Assembly: GCF_000787855.1 (NCBI RefSeq)
Contig: NZ_BBPQ01000001.1
Location: forward strand, 1 to 64,000
Length of the DNA: 64,000 nt
Direction of reading: 5' to 3'
Source: Streptacidiphilus anmyonensis
Lineage (GTDB): Bacteria; Actinomycetota; Actinomycetes; Streptomycetales; Streptomycetaceae
Both the position numbers and the translations under genes were made by a program. Every line of letters begins with the position of its first letter. The stretch's first letter is position 1. Under the pieces are notes generated by a model. It did not search any database. It worked only from the letters and a program-made list of their open reading frames with translations, and had not been told where the DNA came from. Below, one piece after another: positions 25,003 to 33,261 of the stretch.

Positions 25003-25021
25003 ACCTGATGCAGGCTCAGGT
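25003..25021 (-). promoter_or_regulatory. Hairpin over the stop codon of the upstream frame
   Basis: ACCTGA, seven bases, TCAGGT; the TGA stop (25018-25016) of the 134-codon frame is inside one arm. A second pairing, CCCTGG (minus strand, at 25037-25032) with CCAGGG (24995-24990), would invade the base of the attenuator stem and could be an antiterminator. Confidence 0.45.
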
Positions 25022-25420
25022 TCGATCTATCCCAGGGTCGGGTCCGCGGAGGGCCCGGATCGTCATCGCCGCTGCGGCGATCTTCTGCGTGTGGAGCTGG
25101 TGCTGCTGGGACTGCTGCTTCTCGGAGGCTCCGGCACCCGCCGCGTCGCCATAACCGCCCGGGGCGGCCATGATCGCTACGGGTGCCGACAGCGGTCGCT
25201 CGAGACGACGGGCATCCCACGCGCCGAAGCCATTGCCGGCCAGGGCGGCAGCGGTGGCACCCAGGACGGCGACCTCGGAGACGACGCGCACCGGAGTGGC
25301 GACGACACGGGCACCGGCAAGGGACAGACCACTGGCCTTGACACAGGGCAGGGCGGCGTTGCGCATGCCGAAGTCGGCGGCGGTCACCGTCTGGCCAGCC
25401 AGTTTCGTCATCCTGGTCAC
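25016..25420 (-). CDS. 134-residue hydrophobic-patch protein in the wblC leader
   Basis: GTG 25420 has GGGAGG eight bases upstream, and the codons show the strong GC bias at third positions seen in real genes here. The protein has Ala/Val-rich stretches (GARVVATPVRVVSEVAVLGATAAALAG is the longest region, about residues 36-62) and a Gln/His-rich patch (KQQSQQHQLHTQK). It resembles no family I know. The stop is 24 bases before the wblC attenuator hairpin, and the start overlaps the stop of a 21-codon frame. It may be an independent gene, or a long upstream frame through which translation controls wblC. Confidence 0.6.
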   Translation of the reverse strand: MTRMTKLAGQTVTAADFGMRNAALPCVKASGLSLAGARVVATPVRVVSEVAVLGATAAALAGNGFGAWDARRLERPLSAPVAIMAAPGGYGDAAGAGASEKQQSQQHQLHTQKIAAAAMTIRALRGPDPGIDRT

Positions 25421-25482
25421 AATGTCCGCCTCCCTTCGGCGCGCTCGGGGTCCGCTGGTGTCGCGGACCCGCAGGTGGTCAC
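25417..25482 (-). CDS. Putative 21-residue upstream ORF in the wblC leader
   Basis: GTG 25482 preceded by GAGAGAA; 21 codons, with the TGA overlapping the next GTG (GTGA). A hairpin (25448-25455 with 25463-25470, 8 bp) lies within it. A four-codon frame (ATG 25493, MREK) overlaps its start in turn. Too short for composition tests. Confidence 0.35.
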   Translation of the reverse strand: MTTCGSATPADPERAEGRRTL

Positions 25483-25594
25483 TTCTCTCTCATAGCTTGC
25501 AGGACAGCCCGGGAGCTGTACAGCACGCAGCAGTAACGCCCGCTGCAGGTTGTGCCTGAGTGGGCTCGGCCTCGTTTCCTCGACCGTGCTCGGC

Positions 25595-25633
25595 ACGCTA
25601 GTAGGGTCCGCACTGCGCGCGCAAACTATTTTT
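25595..25633 (-). promoter_or_regulatory. WblC/WhiB7-type promoter candidate for the wblC leader
   Basis: Minus strand: an AT-rich block AAAAATAG (covering the uvrD2 stop codon), then TTGCGC (25624-25619), 18 bases and TAGCGT (25600-25595). An AT-rich element directly upstream of the -35 is the known signature of WhiB7-activated promoters. Confidence 0.5.
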
Positions 25634-27971
25634 CCGGCGAGTCTTCAGCCGACATCTCCGCGGGCGTCGGCTCGCCCCAGAGGTCCGAGATGTCCGCCTG
25701 ATCGCCCTGCTCGGACGCGCCCTCGGGCCGGTCCCCCGAACGCGGATCGGGCAGCACCTCGCCCCCGGCCGGATCGGCCCCGGCGCACAAGGACAGCACC
25801 GCCTCGCCGTACTTGTCCAGCTTGGCGCGGCCCACCCCGGAGATCTGACCGAGCTCCGGGAGCGAGCCCGGCTGCTGCTCGGCGATGGCGATGAGCGTGG
25901 CATCGGTGAAGACGCAGTAGCCCGGCAGACCCTGCTCCCGGGCCGTGCGGCCGCGCCAGTCCCGCAGTCGCTCGTACAGGGCCTCGTCCAGCGAGGACGG
26001 GCAGTCCTCGCAGCGGCGCAGCTTGCGTTCGACGGCCTCGGTGAGCACCCGGCCGCAGACCCGGCACTTGATCGGCGAGCGGCTCCGCGCGGCACGACCA
26101 CCCTGTGCGCCCTGCCCGCCCGCGCCACTGCGGCCACCACCAGCGGCACGCAGCGAGGAGCCGGGCCGCAGGCCGTCGAGGAAACGGGAGGGGCTGCGCG
26201 AGGCACGACCACCCGGCGAACGGGACAGCGCCCAGGACAGCCCCAGGTGCACCCGGGCCCGGGTGACGCCGACGTACAGCAGCCGCCGCTCCTCCTCGAC
26301 CTGCTCGTCGGTCTTGGCGTACGTGATCGGCATCATCCCCTCGGTCAGGCCGACCAGGAACACGGCGTCCCACTCCAGACCCTTGGCGGAGTGGAGGGAC
26401 GCAAGGGTGACGCCCTCGACGGCCGGGGCGTGCTGGGCGGCCGCACGGGCGTCGAGCTCGGCGACGTAGGCCGCGAGGTTGGCCGGCTGCTGCGCGGCGT
26501 GCTGCGCCGCCTCGAACTCCTCGGCCAGCCGAACCAAAGCGGCAAGCGACTCCCAGCGCTCGCGCACCGCCCCCGAGCCCGCAGGCGGCTGGGCGGTGAA
26601 GCCCCGCGTGGACAGCACGGCACGCACCTGGTCGGCCAGCCGCTCGGGCGTCTCCTCCAGCAGCGGGTCGACCGGGCCGCCGCCCGCGCGGGCGGCGCCG
26701 CGCAGCAGCAGGCCGGCTTCGCGGACCTCGGGGCGCTCGAAGAAGCGCTCCGCACCGCGCAGCTGGTACGGGACACCCTGGTCGGCCAGGGCCTGCTCGT
26801 AGACCTCGGACTGCGCGTTGACCCGGAACAGGACCGCGATCTCGCTGGCGCGCACGCCCGAGTCGAGCAGGGCCCGGATCCGCCTGGCCGTGCCCTCGGC
26901 CTCGGCAGGCTCGTCCGAATACTCCAGATAGACCGGCTCCGGGCCGGTGTCGCGCTGGGAGACCAGCTCCAAGCGGTGTTGCGCGGCCTGACCGCGCGCC
27001 TGCGCCAGCAGGCCGTTGGCGAGATGCACGACCTGCGGGGTGGAGCGGTAGTCCCGGACCAGCTTGATCACGGTCGCGTCCGGGTGCCGGGTACGGAAAC
27101 CCAGCAGGTACTCCGGTGTGGCCCCGGTGAACGAGTAGATCGTCTGGCTGGCGTCGCCGACCACGCACAGGCTGGAGCGCGGGCCGAGCCACAGGTCCAG
27201 CAAGCGCTGCTGGAGCGGCGACACGTCCTGGTACTCGTCGACCACGAAGTGCTGGTACTGGGCACGGACCTGCTCGGCGACCTCGGGCCGATCGTCGAGC
27301 ACGCCGACCGCCAGCAGCAGCACGTCCTCGAAGTCGATCACGCCGCGGTCGCGCTTCAGCTCCTCGTAGACCTTGTAGACCTGGCGGATCTCGGCCGGGT
27401 CCCGGGGCGTCTCGCGGCCGGACTTGGCGGCGGCCGCCGGGTAGTCCTCCGGCACGGTCTGGGTGACCTTGGCCCACTCGATCTCGGCGGTCAGATCGCG
27501 CAGCTCGGTGCGCTCCAACCGGATCCGGCAGCGCCCCGCCGCCTCGGCCACCAACTGCACCTTGCGCTCCAGCAGCCGCGGCAGCTCGCCGCCGACCACG
27601 CGCGGCCAGAAGTACTGCAGCTGGCGCAGGGCGGCCGCGTGGAAGGTGCGGGCCTGCACGCCCTCCACGCCGAGCTGGCGCAGCCGACCGCGCATCTCCC
27701 CGGCAGCGCGCGCCGTGAACGTCACCGCGAGGACGCGCTGCGGCTGCATCACGCCGCTGCGCACGCCGTAGGCGATCCGGTGGGTGATGGCCCGGGTCTT
27801 GCCCGTGCCCGCGCCCGCGAGGACGCAGACGGGCCCTTGCAGCGCCGTGGCGACGGCCCGCTGCTCCGGGTCGAGCCCGGCGAGCACGGCGTCGGCGTCG
27901 CGGCGCCCGCCCGGGTCGGCTTCGTGGGAACCGGGGAAGGACGGCAGCGTGCCGGGGAGCTCTACCTGCAT
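25626..27971 (-). CDS. uvrD2: Superfamily 1 DNA helicase UvrD2 with HRDC domain
   Basis: 781 residues from ATG 27971 (GAGAGG nine bases upstream; a TTG at 28001 is also open). SF1A helicase motifs are clear: Q motif LDPEQRAVA, Walker A GAGTGKT, DEYQDVSPLQQ, VGDASQTIYSF, YRSTPQVV, LHSAKGLEW and VGVTRARVHL. The C-terminus has a CxxC...CxxC segment and an HRDC-like domain (DALYERLRDWR-type start, GVGRAKLDKYG). This architecture is the actinobacterial UvrD2 type, an ATP-dependent 3'-5' helicase for DNA repair. It is divergent from mycoredoxin, and its end overlaps the wblC promoter candidate. Confidence 0.93.
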   Translation of the reverse strand: MQVELPGTLPSFPGSHEADPGGRRDADAVLAGLDPEQRAVATALQGPVCVLAGAGTGKTRAITHRIAYGVRSGVMQPQRVLAVTFTARAAGEMRGRLRQLGVEGVQARTFHAAALRQLQYFWPRVVGGELPRLLERKVQLVAEAAGRCRIRLERTELRDLTAEIEWAKVTQTVPEDYPAAAAKSGRETPRDPAEIRQVYKVYEELKRDRGVIDFEDVLLLAVGVLDDRPEVAEQVRAQYQHFVVDEYQDVSPLQQRLLDLWLGPRSSLCVVGDASQTIYSFTGATPEYLLGFRTRHPDATVIKLVRDYRSTPQVVHLANGLLAQARGQAAQHRLELVSQRDTGPEPVYLEYSDEPAEAEGTARRIRALLDSGVRASEIAVLFRVNAQSEVYEQALADQGVPYQLRGAERFFERPEVREAGLLLRGAARAGGGPVDPLLEETPERLADQVRAVLSTRGFTAQPPAGSGAVRERWESLAALVRLAEEFEAAQHAAQQPANLAAYVAELDARAAAQHAPAVEGVTLASLHSAKGLEWDAVFLVGLTEGMMPITYAKTDEQVEEERRLLYVGVTRARVHLGLSWALSRSPGGRASRSPSRFLDGLRPGSSLRAAGGGRSGAGGQGAQGGRAARSRSPIKCRVCGRVLTEAVERKLRRCEDCPSSLDEALYERLRDWRGRTAREQGLPGYCVFTDATLIAIAEQQPGSLPELGQISGVGRAKLDKYGEAVLSLCAGADPAGGEVLPDPRSGDRPEGASEQGDQADISDLWGEPTPAEMSAEDSPEK

Positions 27972-28067
27972 GCCGCCCATCCTCTCAAGCCGCAGCGACA
28001 ACCCGGGCCACGTTGTCCACAGGACCGGTCAGCTGATACGACGGACCGGCCCGGACGAGGGACGCGG

Positions 28068-28093
28068 GGAATGCGCCCCCGTGCGACCGTGTT
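28068..28093 (+). promoter_or_regulatory. SigR-type promoter of mycoredoxin
   Basis: GGAAT (28068-28072; GGGGAAT including upstream bases), exactly 18 bases, GTT (28091-28093). Transcription would start near 28100, about 45 bases before the mycoredoxin ATG. Confidence 0.85.
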
Positions 28094-28144
28094 GGGCCTA
28101 CCGGCATGGAAACGCCGGGACAGACCCCAAGAGGAGCGATACGG

Positions 28145-28396
28145 ATGTCCGCCAAAGTCACGATGTACAGCACGACCTGGTGCGGGTACTGCCAGCGGCT
28201 GAAGTCGCAGCTGACCCGCGAGGGCATCGAGTACACCGAGATCAACATCGAGCAGGACCCGGCGTCCGCCGCCTTCGTGGAGAAGGTCAACAACGGCAAC
28301 CAGACGGTGCCGACGGTGCTGGCGGTCTCCTCCGCCGGCGCGGAGACGGTGATGACCAACCCGTCCCTCGCACAGGTCAAGGCCGCGCTGGCCTGA
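28145..28396 (+). CDS. mrx1: Mycoredoxin (glutaredoxin-like, CxxC)
   Basis: 83-residue thioredoxin-fold protein with active site C13-G-Y-C16 and the cis-Pro loop QTVPTV. Mycoredoxins use mycothiol as the electron donor to reduce protein-mycothiol mixed disulfides. The start is ATG 28145 with GAGGAG about eight bases upstream; the longer frame from 28106 lies largely in the leader. A perfect SigR promoter match places it in the thiol-stress regulon with sigR and moeZ. Confidence 0.93.
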   Translation: MSAKVTMYSTTWCGYCQRLKSQLTREGIEYTEINIEQDPASAAFVEKVNNGNQTVPTVLAVSSAGAETVMTNPSLAQVKAALA

Positions 28397-28411
28397 CCTC
28401 GGCCGCCCTCC

Positions 28412-28443
28412 GACCGGCCCCGGGCTCTCGCCCGGGGCCGGTC
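28412..28443 (+). terminator. Terminator after mycoredoxin
   Basis: Perfect 14-bp stem (28412-28425 with 28430-28443), loop TCTC, followed by a short T-containing tail; 16 bases past the stop and also correctly placed for the convergent GntR gene. Confidence 0.8.
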
Positions 28444-28520
28444 GTCTTGCATCCGCCCATCCCTGTGCCTCCGTCGTCTGTGCCTCCGTGCCTGCTCGTC
28501 TCTGCGTCCCCGCGCCCGCA

Positions 28521-29342
28521 TCATCGCTGCGTCTGAGCGGGGACCCGGCCTGGGGGCGCGGCGAGCTCCGCGGAGCCGAGCGAGTAGACCAGCCGGTTGC
28601 GGTCGGCGCAGTACCGGGTCTCGGTGACCCGCACCGGACCGGCCTGGGTCAGGCCCGTGCGCAACTGGACCAGCAGCGGCACACCCGGACCCGCCTGGAA
28701 CCACCTCGCTTCGTCGGGGTTCGGCATCCGGGCGCACAACTCGTCGACGCAGCCGGTCTCGACATGGCCGGCCTCGGCGAGCGCGGCCTCGTCGCCGCCG
28801 GGCACCGGGTCCGGATCCATGAGCGCGGTCGCTGCGGCGAGCCGGACCGGATAGTGGCTCTCCTCGACCGACCACGGTTCACCGTCCAGATAGCGCAGCA
28901 CCCGCCGCAGCACCACGGCCTCCCCCGGAGCGAGCCGGAGGCGTTCGGTGATGTCAGTGGCGGCCCGTACGATCAGCATCTGAAAGTCTGACGTCAATTT
29001 CCGACCAGCCGCCTGCGCTTCTTCCGCATATACGGAAGAAGCCGCACCAAGGGGGGTTCCTGGAACGGCGACGGTCGGTGCACGATAGGCGTGGTGATCG
29101 ACGACGGTGTGGTCCTTCAGATAGGTCCCTTTTCCCTGGACGCGGACCAGAAGCCCTTCATTGACGAGAACATCAACAGCAAGTCGGACAGTATTACGAG
29201 CAACCCCGTACTGGGTTTCCAACTCGCCCTCCACCGGCAGCGGCATGCCGCCCTGCCACTCCCCGTCCATGATCCGGCGCCGCAGATCCGCGGCCAGCCG
29301 CTGATATTTCGGGGCCTGGCCCACCCCTCGGGAAATGTTCAC
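28521..29342 (-). CDS. GntR-family regulator (HutC/UTRA type)
   Basis: 273 residues: an N-terminal winged helix (KYQRLAADLRRRIMDGEW, NTVRLAVDVLVNEGLLVRVQ, GKGTYL) and a C-terminal UTRA effector domain (about 120-260, including LRRVLRYLDGEPWSVEESHYP). UTRA domains bind small ligands such as sugars, amino acids or aliphatics; the ligand is not predictable here. The start GTG has TACATT six bases upstream and no ribosome binding site, suggesting a leaderless message; GTG 29324 is an alternative. It is divergent from the ATPase gene at 29471. Confidence 0.92.
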   Translation of the reverse strand: MNISRGVGQAPKYQRLAADLRRRIMDGEWQGGMPLPVEGELETQYGVARNTVRLAVDVLVNEGLLVRVQGKGTYLKDHTVVDHHAYRAPTVAVPGTPLGAASSVYAEEAQAAGRKLTSDFQMLIVRAATDITERLRLAPGEAVVLRRVLRYLDGEPWSVEESHYPVRLAAATALMDPDPVPGGDEAALAEAGHVETGCVDELCARMPNPDEARWFQAGPGVPLLVQLRTGLTQAGPVRVTETRYCADRNRLVYSLGSAELAAPPGRVPAQTQR

Positions 29343-29348
29343 CCCGAG

Positions 29349-29354
29349 AATGTA
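29349..29354 (-). promoter_or_regulatory. Putative -10 element, leaderless GntR gene
   Basis: TACATT on the minus strand, six bases before the GTG start. Confidence 0.4.
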
Positions 29355-29470
29355 GCCATTGCACTTGCGCGGGCTCAGGGAAACGAGCCAACATCGGTCA
29401 AGGCTGGCTCAATCCGGATTATCCCAACTACTTGCGCGCCCTCATGATCCTGCCCCTGGAGGCATGAACG

Positions 29471-29974
29471 ATGAACGACCGGAGAGCCTGGGCGGCTGTC
29501 GCCTCCTTCCCGCCTCACCCGCGCAATGTCCGGCATGCCCGCCGGATCACGCGCACAGCTCTGGCGGCCTGGGGCGCGGCCGATCTCGTCGACAGCGCCG
29601 AGATGATCGTCTCCGAACTGGTCACCAACGCGATGCGGTACGGGAGCGGCCCGGTCGACCTCACACTGGCCCTGACCGATGCGGGGCTCCGTGTCTCCGT
29701 GACGGACGAGGGCACGGCGCTGCCGTCGGCCCGCGAGGCCGGGGAGGACGCGCTGGGCGGCCGTGGCCTGCAGATCGTCCGACTGCTGGCCGAAAGCTGG
29801 GACGTCGTCGTCCGTCTCACCGGTAAGACGGTCACCTGCGTCCTCGCCCTCGACCCCAAGCGCGTCGAGGACGCCGTCACCGAGCATGCGACAGGGCGGC
29901 CCGCAGCGGCGCCGTCCGGCGGAAGCGCGGGAGTCACTCCGGCCATCACGCTTTCGAGCGAAGCGGGCGCGTGA
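29471..29974 (+). CDS. Anti-sigma-factor-type ATP-binding protein (RsbW-like HATPase)
   Basis: 167 residues with a GHKL/HATPase_c_2 fold: N box ELVTNAMRYG, G1-like VTDEG and GGRGLQIVRLLAESWDV. Streptomycetes carry many such single-domain serine-kinase-like proteins that may bind anti-anti-sigma or sigma factors. The last 35 residues are Ala/Ser-rich and disordered. ATG 29471 has GGAGG nine bases upstream. No anti-anti-sigma gene is next to it; a PP2C phosphatase that could act in the same kind of pathway lies 4.5 kb away. Such a link is speculative. Confidence 0.88.
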   Translation: MNDRRAWAAVASFPPHPRNVRHARRITRTALAAWGAADLVDSAEMIVSELVTNAMRYGSGPVDLTLALTDAGLRVSVTDEGTALPSAREAGEDALGGRGLQIVRLLAESWDVVVRLTGKTVTCVLALDPKRVEDAVTEHATGRPAAAPSGGSAGVTPAITLSSEAGA

Positions 29975-30580
29975 CCCCGACTCCGGGCGCGCGCCCCTCC
30001 CCTGAAGCGGGCGCGGACGGCCACGCCGGCCCGGGGTGAGCAGGGAGGCACGGGTCGGACCAGCGGGCTCGCGGCGGCTCCCTCCCGGCCTGGGGCCCGG
30101 CGGCGGCCCAGGACGGGCCCAGGACGGGGCATGGGCCGTGATCGGAGGCGAGGAACGCCAGTGCGGACCGGGGCGGGGCCCGGGGCAGGACTCCGAAGCG
30201 ACGGGCTCGGGTCTGAGCCGGAAACGAAGGCGCTCGGGCGCCGCCCACCCAGGGCGAGCGACCCCGGAGCGCGCACCAGGGCGGCAGGCCGAGTGACGGC
30301 CCAGGTCGGGAGCTCAGGTGGGCGTCCCAAGCCAGGCGCTCGGATGAGGACCCGAGTCGCGGAACCCCGAGCGCCGACCACGGCGGGTCCCCGACAGGCG
30401 TCCCCGGTGAAGGCCCCGAACGACGGCCCAGGACGGGACGCGGCTGGTCCCCCGCGCATCCCTCCCCCGACCGCCGCCGCCTCACCGCGCTGCCGTGGCG
30501 GGGCATTGGCGGGGCGGGGCATTGGCGGGGCGGAACGGGGCGCGGGTCGGCGCCGGCTTTGGGCTTCGGGCTTCGGCCCG
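29975..30580. other. 600-base gene-free, repeat-rich region
   Basis: Extremely GC-rich, with reshuffled motifs such as CGGCCCAGGACGGG and GACCCCGAG and two perfect tandem copies of a 16-mer (GGGGCATTGGCGGGGC, 30500-30531). Open frames cross it on both strands, but none has a ribosome binding site or a recognisable product. Confidence 0.55.
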
Positions 30581-31525
30581 CTACCGGGTCGGCTCGGGGA
30601 GAGGGCCGCCGTACCAGAGTTCGACGAGGCGGCGGGCGATGGAGATGCCCGACGGCGGGAGGGTGGTCCCGGCGGCCATGCCGGCGGCGAGGTCCTCGCG
30701 GGAGAACCAGCGGGCCTCGTCGAGTTCCTCGCCGTCGACGCGGATGTCCGCGCCGCCGTCGCGAGGGTCGACCTTGGCGGTGAAGCCGAGCATCAGGCTG
30801 GCCGGGAAGGGCCAGGGCTGGGACGCGACGTACTCGACCGTGTCGAGGTCGACGCGGACGCCGGCCTCCTCCGCGACCTCGCGGGCCACCGCCTGCTCCA
30901 GGGACTCGCCGGGCTCGACGAAGCCGGCCAGGGTGGAGTAGCGGCCCTCGGGCCACAGCGCCTGGCGGCCCAGCAGGGCGCGGTCCTGCTCGTCGGTGAC
31001 GAGCATGATGACCGCGCCGTCGGTGCGCGGGTAGTGCTCGCGCGCGCAGGACGTGCAGCGGCGCACGTGCCCGGCCGCCGCCACGACGGTCGCGTGGCCG
31101 CACTTGGAGCAGAAGCGGTGCGAGCTGTGCCAGTTCTCCAGCGCCACGGCGTGGACGAGCAGGCCGGCGTCGCGGGCGCCGAGCAGGCCGCCGACCTCCC
31201 GCAGGCCGGCCGGGCGCTCGGGGCCGTCGAGGCGGCCGGGCAGTTGCGCGCAGGCCACGGCGAAGTACGCGACGCCGTCGTCGTCGCAGCCGAGGAAGAA
31301 GCGCTCGCCCTCGTCGGGGGCGTCGAAGGTGCTGAGCAGCACCAGGTCCGTGCCGCTCTCGGTGTCGACGACAAAGGCCTTGCCCTCGGAGACCGCGAGC
31401 ACCCGGGTGCTCGGGTGGCTCCAGGCCGCGGCGAGCCACGGCTCGTCGAAGCGGCGTTCGGCGGCGCGGTCCACGCCTGCCCGTGCGAGCGGCAGTGTGC
31501 GGACGAATTGCTGCTGAACCGTCAC
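30581..31525 (-). CDS. nudC: NAD(+) diphosphatase NudC
   Basis: 314 residues from GTG 31525, with GGGGGAG six bases upstream. An N-terminal domain is followed by a zinc ribbon (FCSKCG...CTSC), a Nudix box (GFVEPGESL...REVAEEAGV) and the NADH-pyrophosphatase signature SQPWPFPAS. NudC hydrolyses NAD(H) to NMN(H) and AMP and removes NAD caps from RNA. The gene is 17 bases downstream of the dipeptidase gene, so they form an operon. A 15-bp palindrome covers the start codon. Confidence 0.95.
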   Translation of the reverse strand: MTVQQQFVRTLPLARAGVDRAAERRFDEPWLAAAWSHPSTRVLAVSEGKAFVVDTESGTDLVLLSTFDAPDEGERFFLGCDDDGVAYFAVACAQLPGRLDGPERPAGLREVGGLLGARDAGLLVHAVALENWHSSHRFCSKCGHATVVAAAGHVRRCTSCAREHYPRTDGAVIMLVTDEQDRALLGRQALWPEGRYSTLAGFVEPGESLEQAVAREVAEEAGVRVDLDTVEYVASQPWPFPASLMLGFTAKVDPRDGGADIRVDGEELDEARWFSREDLAAGMAAGTTLPPSGISIARRLVELWYGGPLPEPTR

Positions 31526-31530
31526 GGTTC
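31516..31530. promoter_or_regulatory. Palindrome over the nudC start codon
   Basis: GAACCGT, one base, ACGGTTC: perfect 7-bp arms with the GTG start in the centre. Confidence 0.4.
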
Positions 31531-31542
31531 GCTCCCCCTTGG

Positions 31543-32988
31543 TCAGTTGTCCGCAGACACGGTGTCGGATCCGTCGCCGGACCGGTCCCAGCCGGTGGCG
31601 AGCTCCGACCAGAGGTAGGCGGAGGTCTCCACTCCCTTGGCCAGCAGGTCCAGCTCGACCTTCTCGTTGATCGAGTGCCAGCCGTCGGAGGGCACCGAGA
31701 TGCCCAGGAAGAGCACGGGCGCGCCGAGCACGTCCTGAAGGTCGGCGGCCGGTCCGGAGCCACCCTCGCGGGTGAAAAGGATCTTCTGCTCGAAGGCCCG
31801 TCCCATCGCCCGGGTGAGCGACTGGAGGGCCGGGTGGTCGAGCGGCGTCAGGCACGGGCGGGTGACCCCGCGAAAAGCGATCTCGTGGCGGATACCCGGC
31901 GTCACCTGGCTCGCGACCCAGTCGGCGACCGCTTGCTGCACCTTCTCGGCGTCCTGGCCGGCCACCAGCCGGAAGGAGAGCTTGACGTGGGCCTCGGCCG
32001 GGACGATGGTCTTGCCGCCAGGGCCGGTGTAGCCGCCCCAGATCCCGTTGACCTCGGCGGTCGGGCGGGCCCAGATGCGCTCGAGCGTGGTGAAGCCCGC
32101 CTCGCCCTGGGTGCCACGGGACTTGGCGACGCCCAGCCACGCCTCCTCGTCGAACGGCAGCTCGGCGAAGAGCTCCCGCTCGCGCTCGGTCAGCTCCAGC
32201 ACGCCGTCGTAGAAGCCGGGCACGGCGACCCTGCGGTCGGCGTCGTGCAGGGCGGCGACGAGCCGTGCGGCCTCGTCGGCGGGGTTGGGGACGGCGCCGC
32301 CGAACGAGCCGGAGTGGATGTCGGTGTCCGGACCGTAGAGGCTGATCTCGGCGTCGGCCACGCCGCGCATGCCGGTGCAGACGGTTGGTGTGGAGGCGGC
32401 CCACATGCCCGTGTCCGAGACGATCACCACATCGGCGGCCAGCCTCTCGGCCTGACGGCGGACCAGGTCGAGGAAGTTCGTGGAGCCCGACTCCTCCTCG
32501 CCCTCGATCAGCAGCTTGAGGTTGACGGCCGGAGCGGTGCGGCCGGTCGCCGCGAGATGCGCGCGCACGCCGAGCGTGTGGAAGAAGACCTGACCCTTGT
32601 CGTCCGCCGCTCCGCGCGCGTACATCCGGTCGCCGACGATCGTCGGCTCGAAGGGCTCGGTGGCCCAGCCGTCCTCGCGGGCGGCGGGCTGGACGTCGTG
32701 GTGGCCGTAGACGAGGACGGTCGGAGCCCCGGCGTCGCCCGAGGGCCACTCCGCGAAGACGGCGGGCAGGCCGTCGTTCTCCGTCTCCCAGACCTCCGCG
32801 ACCGGGAAGCCGGTCTCCTGGAGCTTGGCCGTCAGCCACTCCGCGGACCTGCGGACGTCCCCCGTCCGGCCCGGGTCGGCGGAGACGGAGGGGATGCGCA
32901 GCCACTCGGCGAGATCGTCGAGGAAGGCGGGGCGGTGCTGGTCGATGTAGGCGCGGACGACGCTGTCCGGGGCTTCGGCAGAGCTCAT
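31543..32988 (-). CDS. M20-family dipeptidase
   Basis: 481 residues of the M20/CNDP-type zinc peptidases. Metal and catalytic residues are visible in order: YGHHDVQP (His and catalytic Asp), GAADDKG (bridging Asp), EGEEESGS (Glu general base), SDTGM (Asp) and WHSINE (C-terminal His). A lid/dimerisation domain interrupts the catalytic domain at about 205-330. Cytoplasmic, no signal peptide. The exact substrate (dipeptide or N-acyl amino acid) is unknown. It is followed closely by nudC. A 270-base divergent gap to the EEP gene has no further gene. Confidence 0.93.
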   Translation of the reverse strand: MSSAEAPDSVVRAYIDQHRPAFLDDLAEWLRIPSVSADPGRTGDVRRSAEWLTAKLQETGFPVAEVWETENDGLPAVFAEWPSGDAGAPTVLVYGHHDVQPAAREDGWATEPFEPTIVGDRMYARGAADDKGQVFFHTLGVRAHLAATGRTAPAVNLKLLIEGEEESGSTNFLDLVRRQAERLAADVVIVSDTGMWAASTPTVCTGMRGVADAEISLYGPDTDIHSGSFGGAVPNPADEAARLVAALHDADRRVAVPGFYDGVLELTERERELFAELPFDEEAWLGVAKSRGTQGEAGFTTLERIWARPTAEVNGIWGGYTGPGGKTIVPAEAHVKLSFRLVAGQDAEKVQQAVADWVASQVTPGIRHEIAFRGVTRPCLTPLDHPALQSLTRAMGRAFEQKILFTREGGSGPAADLQDVLGAPVLFLGISVPSDGWHSINEKVELDLLAKGVETSAYLWSELATGWDRSGDGSDTVSADN

Positions 32989-33249
32989 GGCACGACTCTA
33001 GTTCGAAGCCGCGCCCACCCGGCAAGCGCGTTTGATCACAGCGCCGCCCAGGGAGCGCGAGAGGACGCAGGACACACCCCGGCACGCGCCCGTATCGCGC
33101 CGCCCACGCCAACGGCGTCCGAGCGGTGCACGCCCGCACGCCCACCACGCCCGCACGCCGGAGCGCCCGTGCGCCGTGCACGACCGGGGAGTGCGCCGGC
33201 GCGGCTGCCGAACCACCCCCGCCGTTCCTACGACCCAGCCCGACTGGCG

Positions 33250-33255
33250 TAGGTT
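33250..33255 (+). promoter_or_regulatory. Putative -10 element, leaderless EEP gene
   Basis: TAGGTT, six bases before GTG 33262, without a Shine-Dalgarno sequence. Confidence 0.45.
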
Positions 33256-33261
33256 CGTCCC

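Noticed and set aside
30131-31618. 495-codon plus-strand frame across the nudC region
   Set aside because: It is the complement of nudC (NUDIX box and zinc ribbon read cleanly on the minus strand) and its product has shadow composition.
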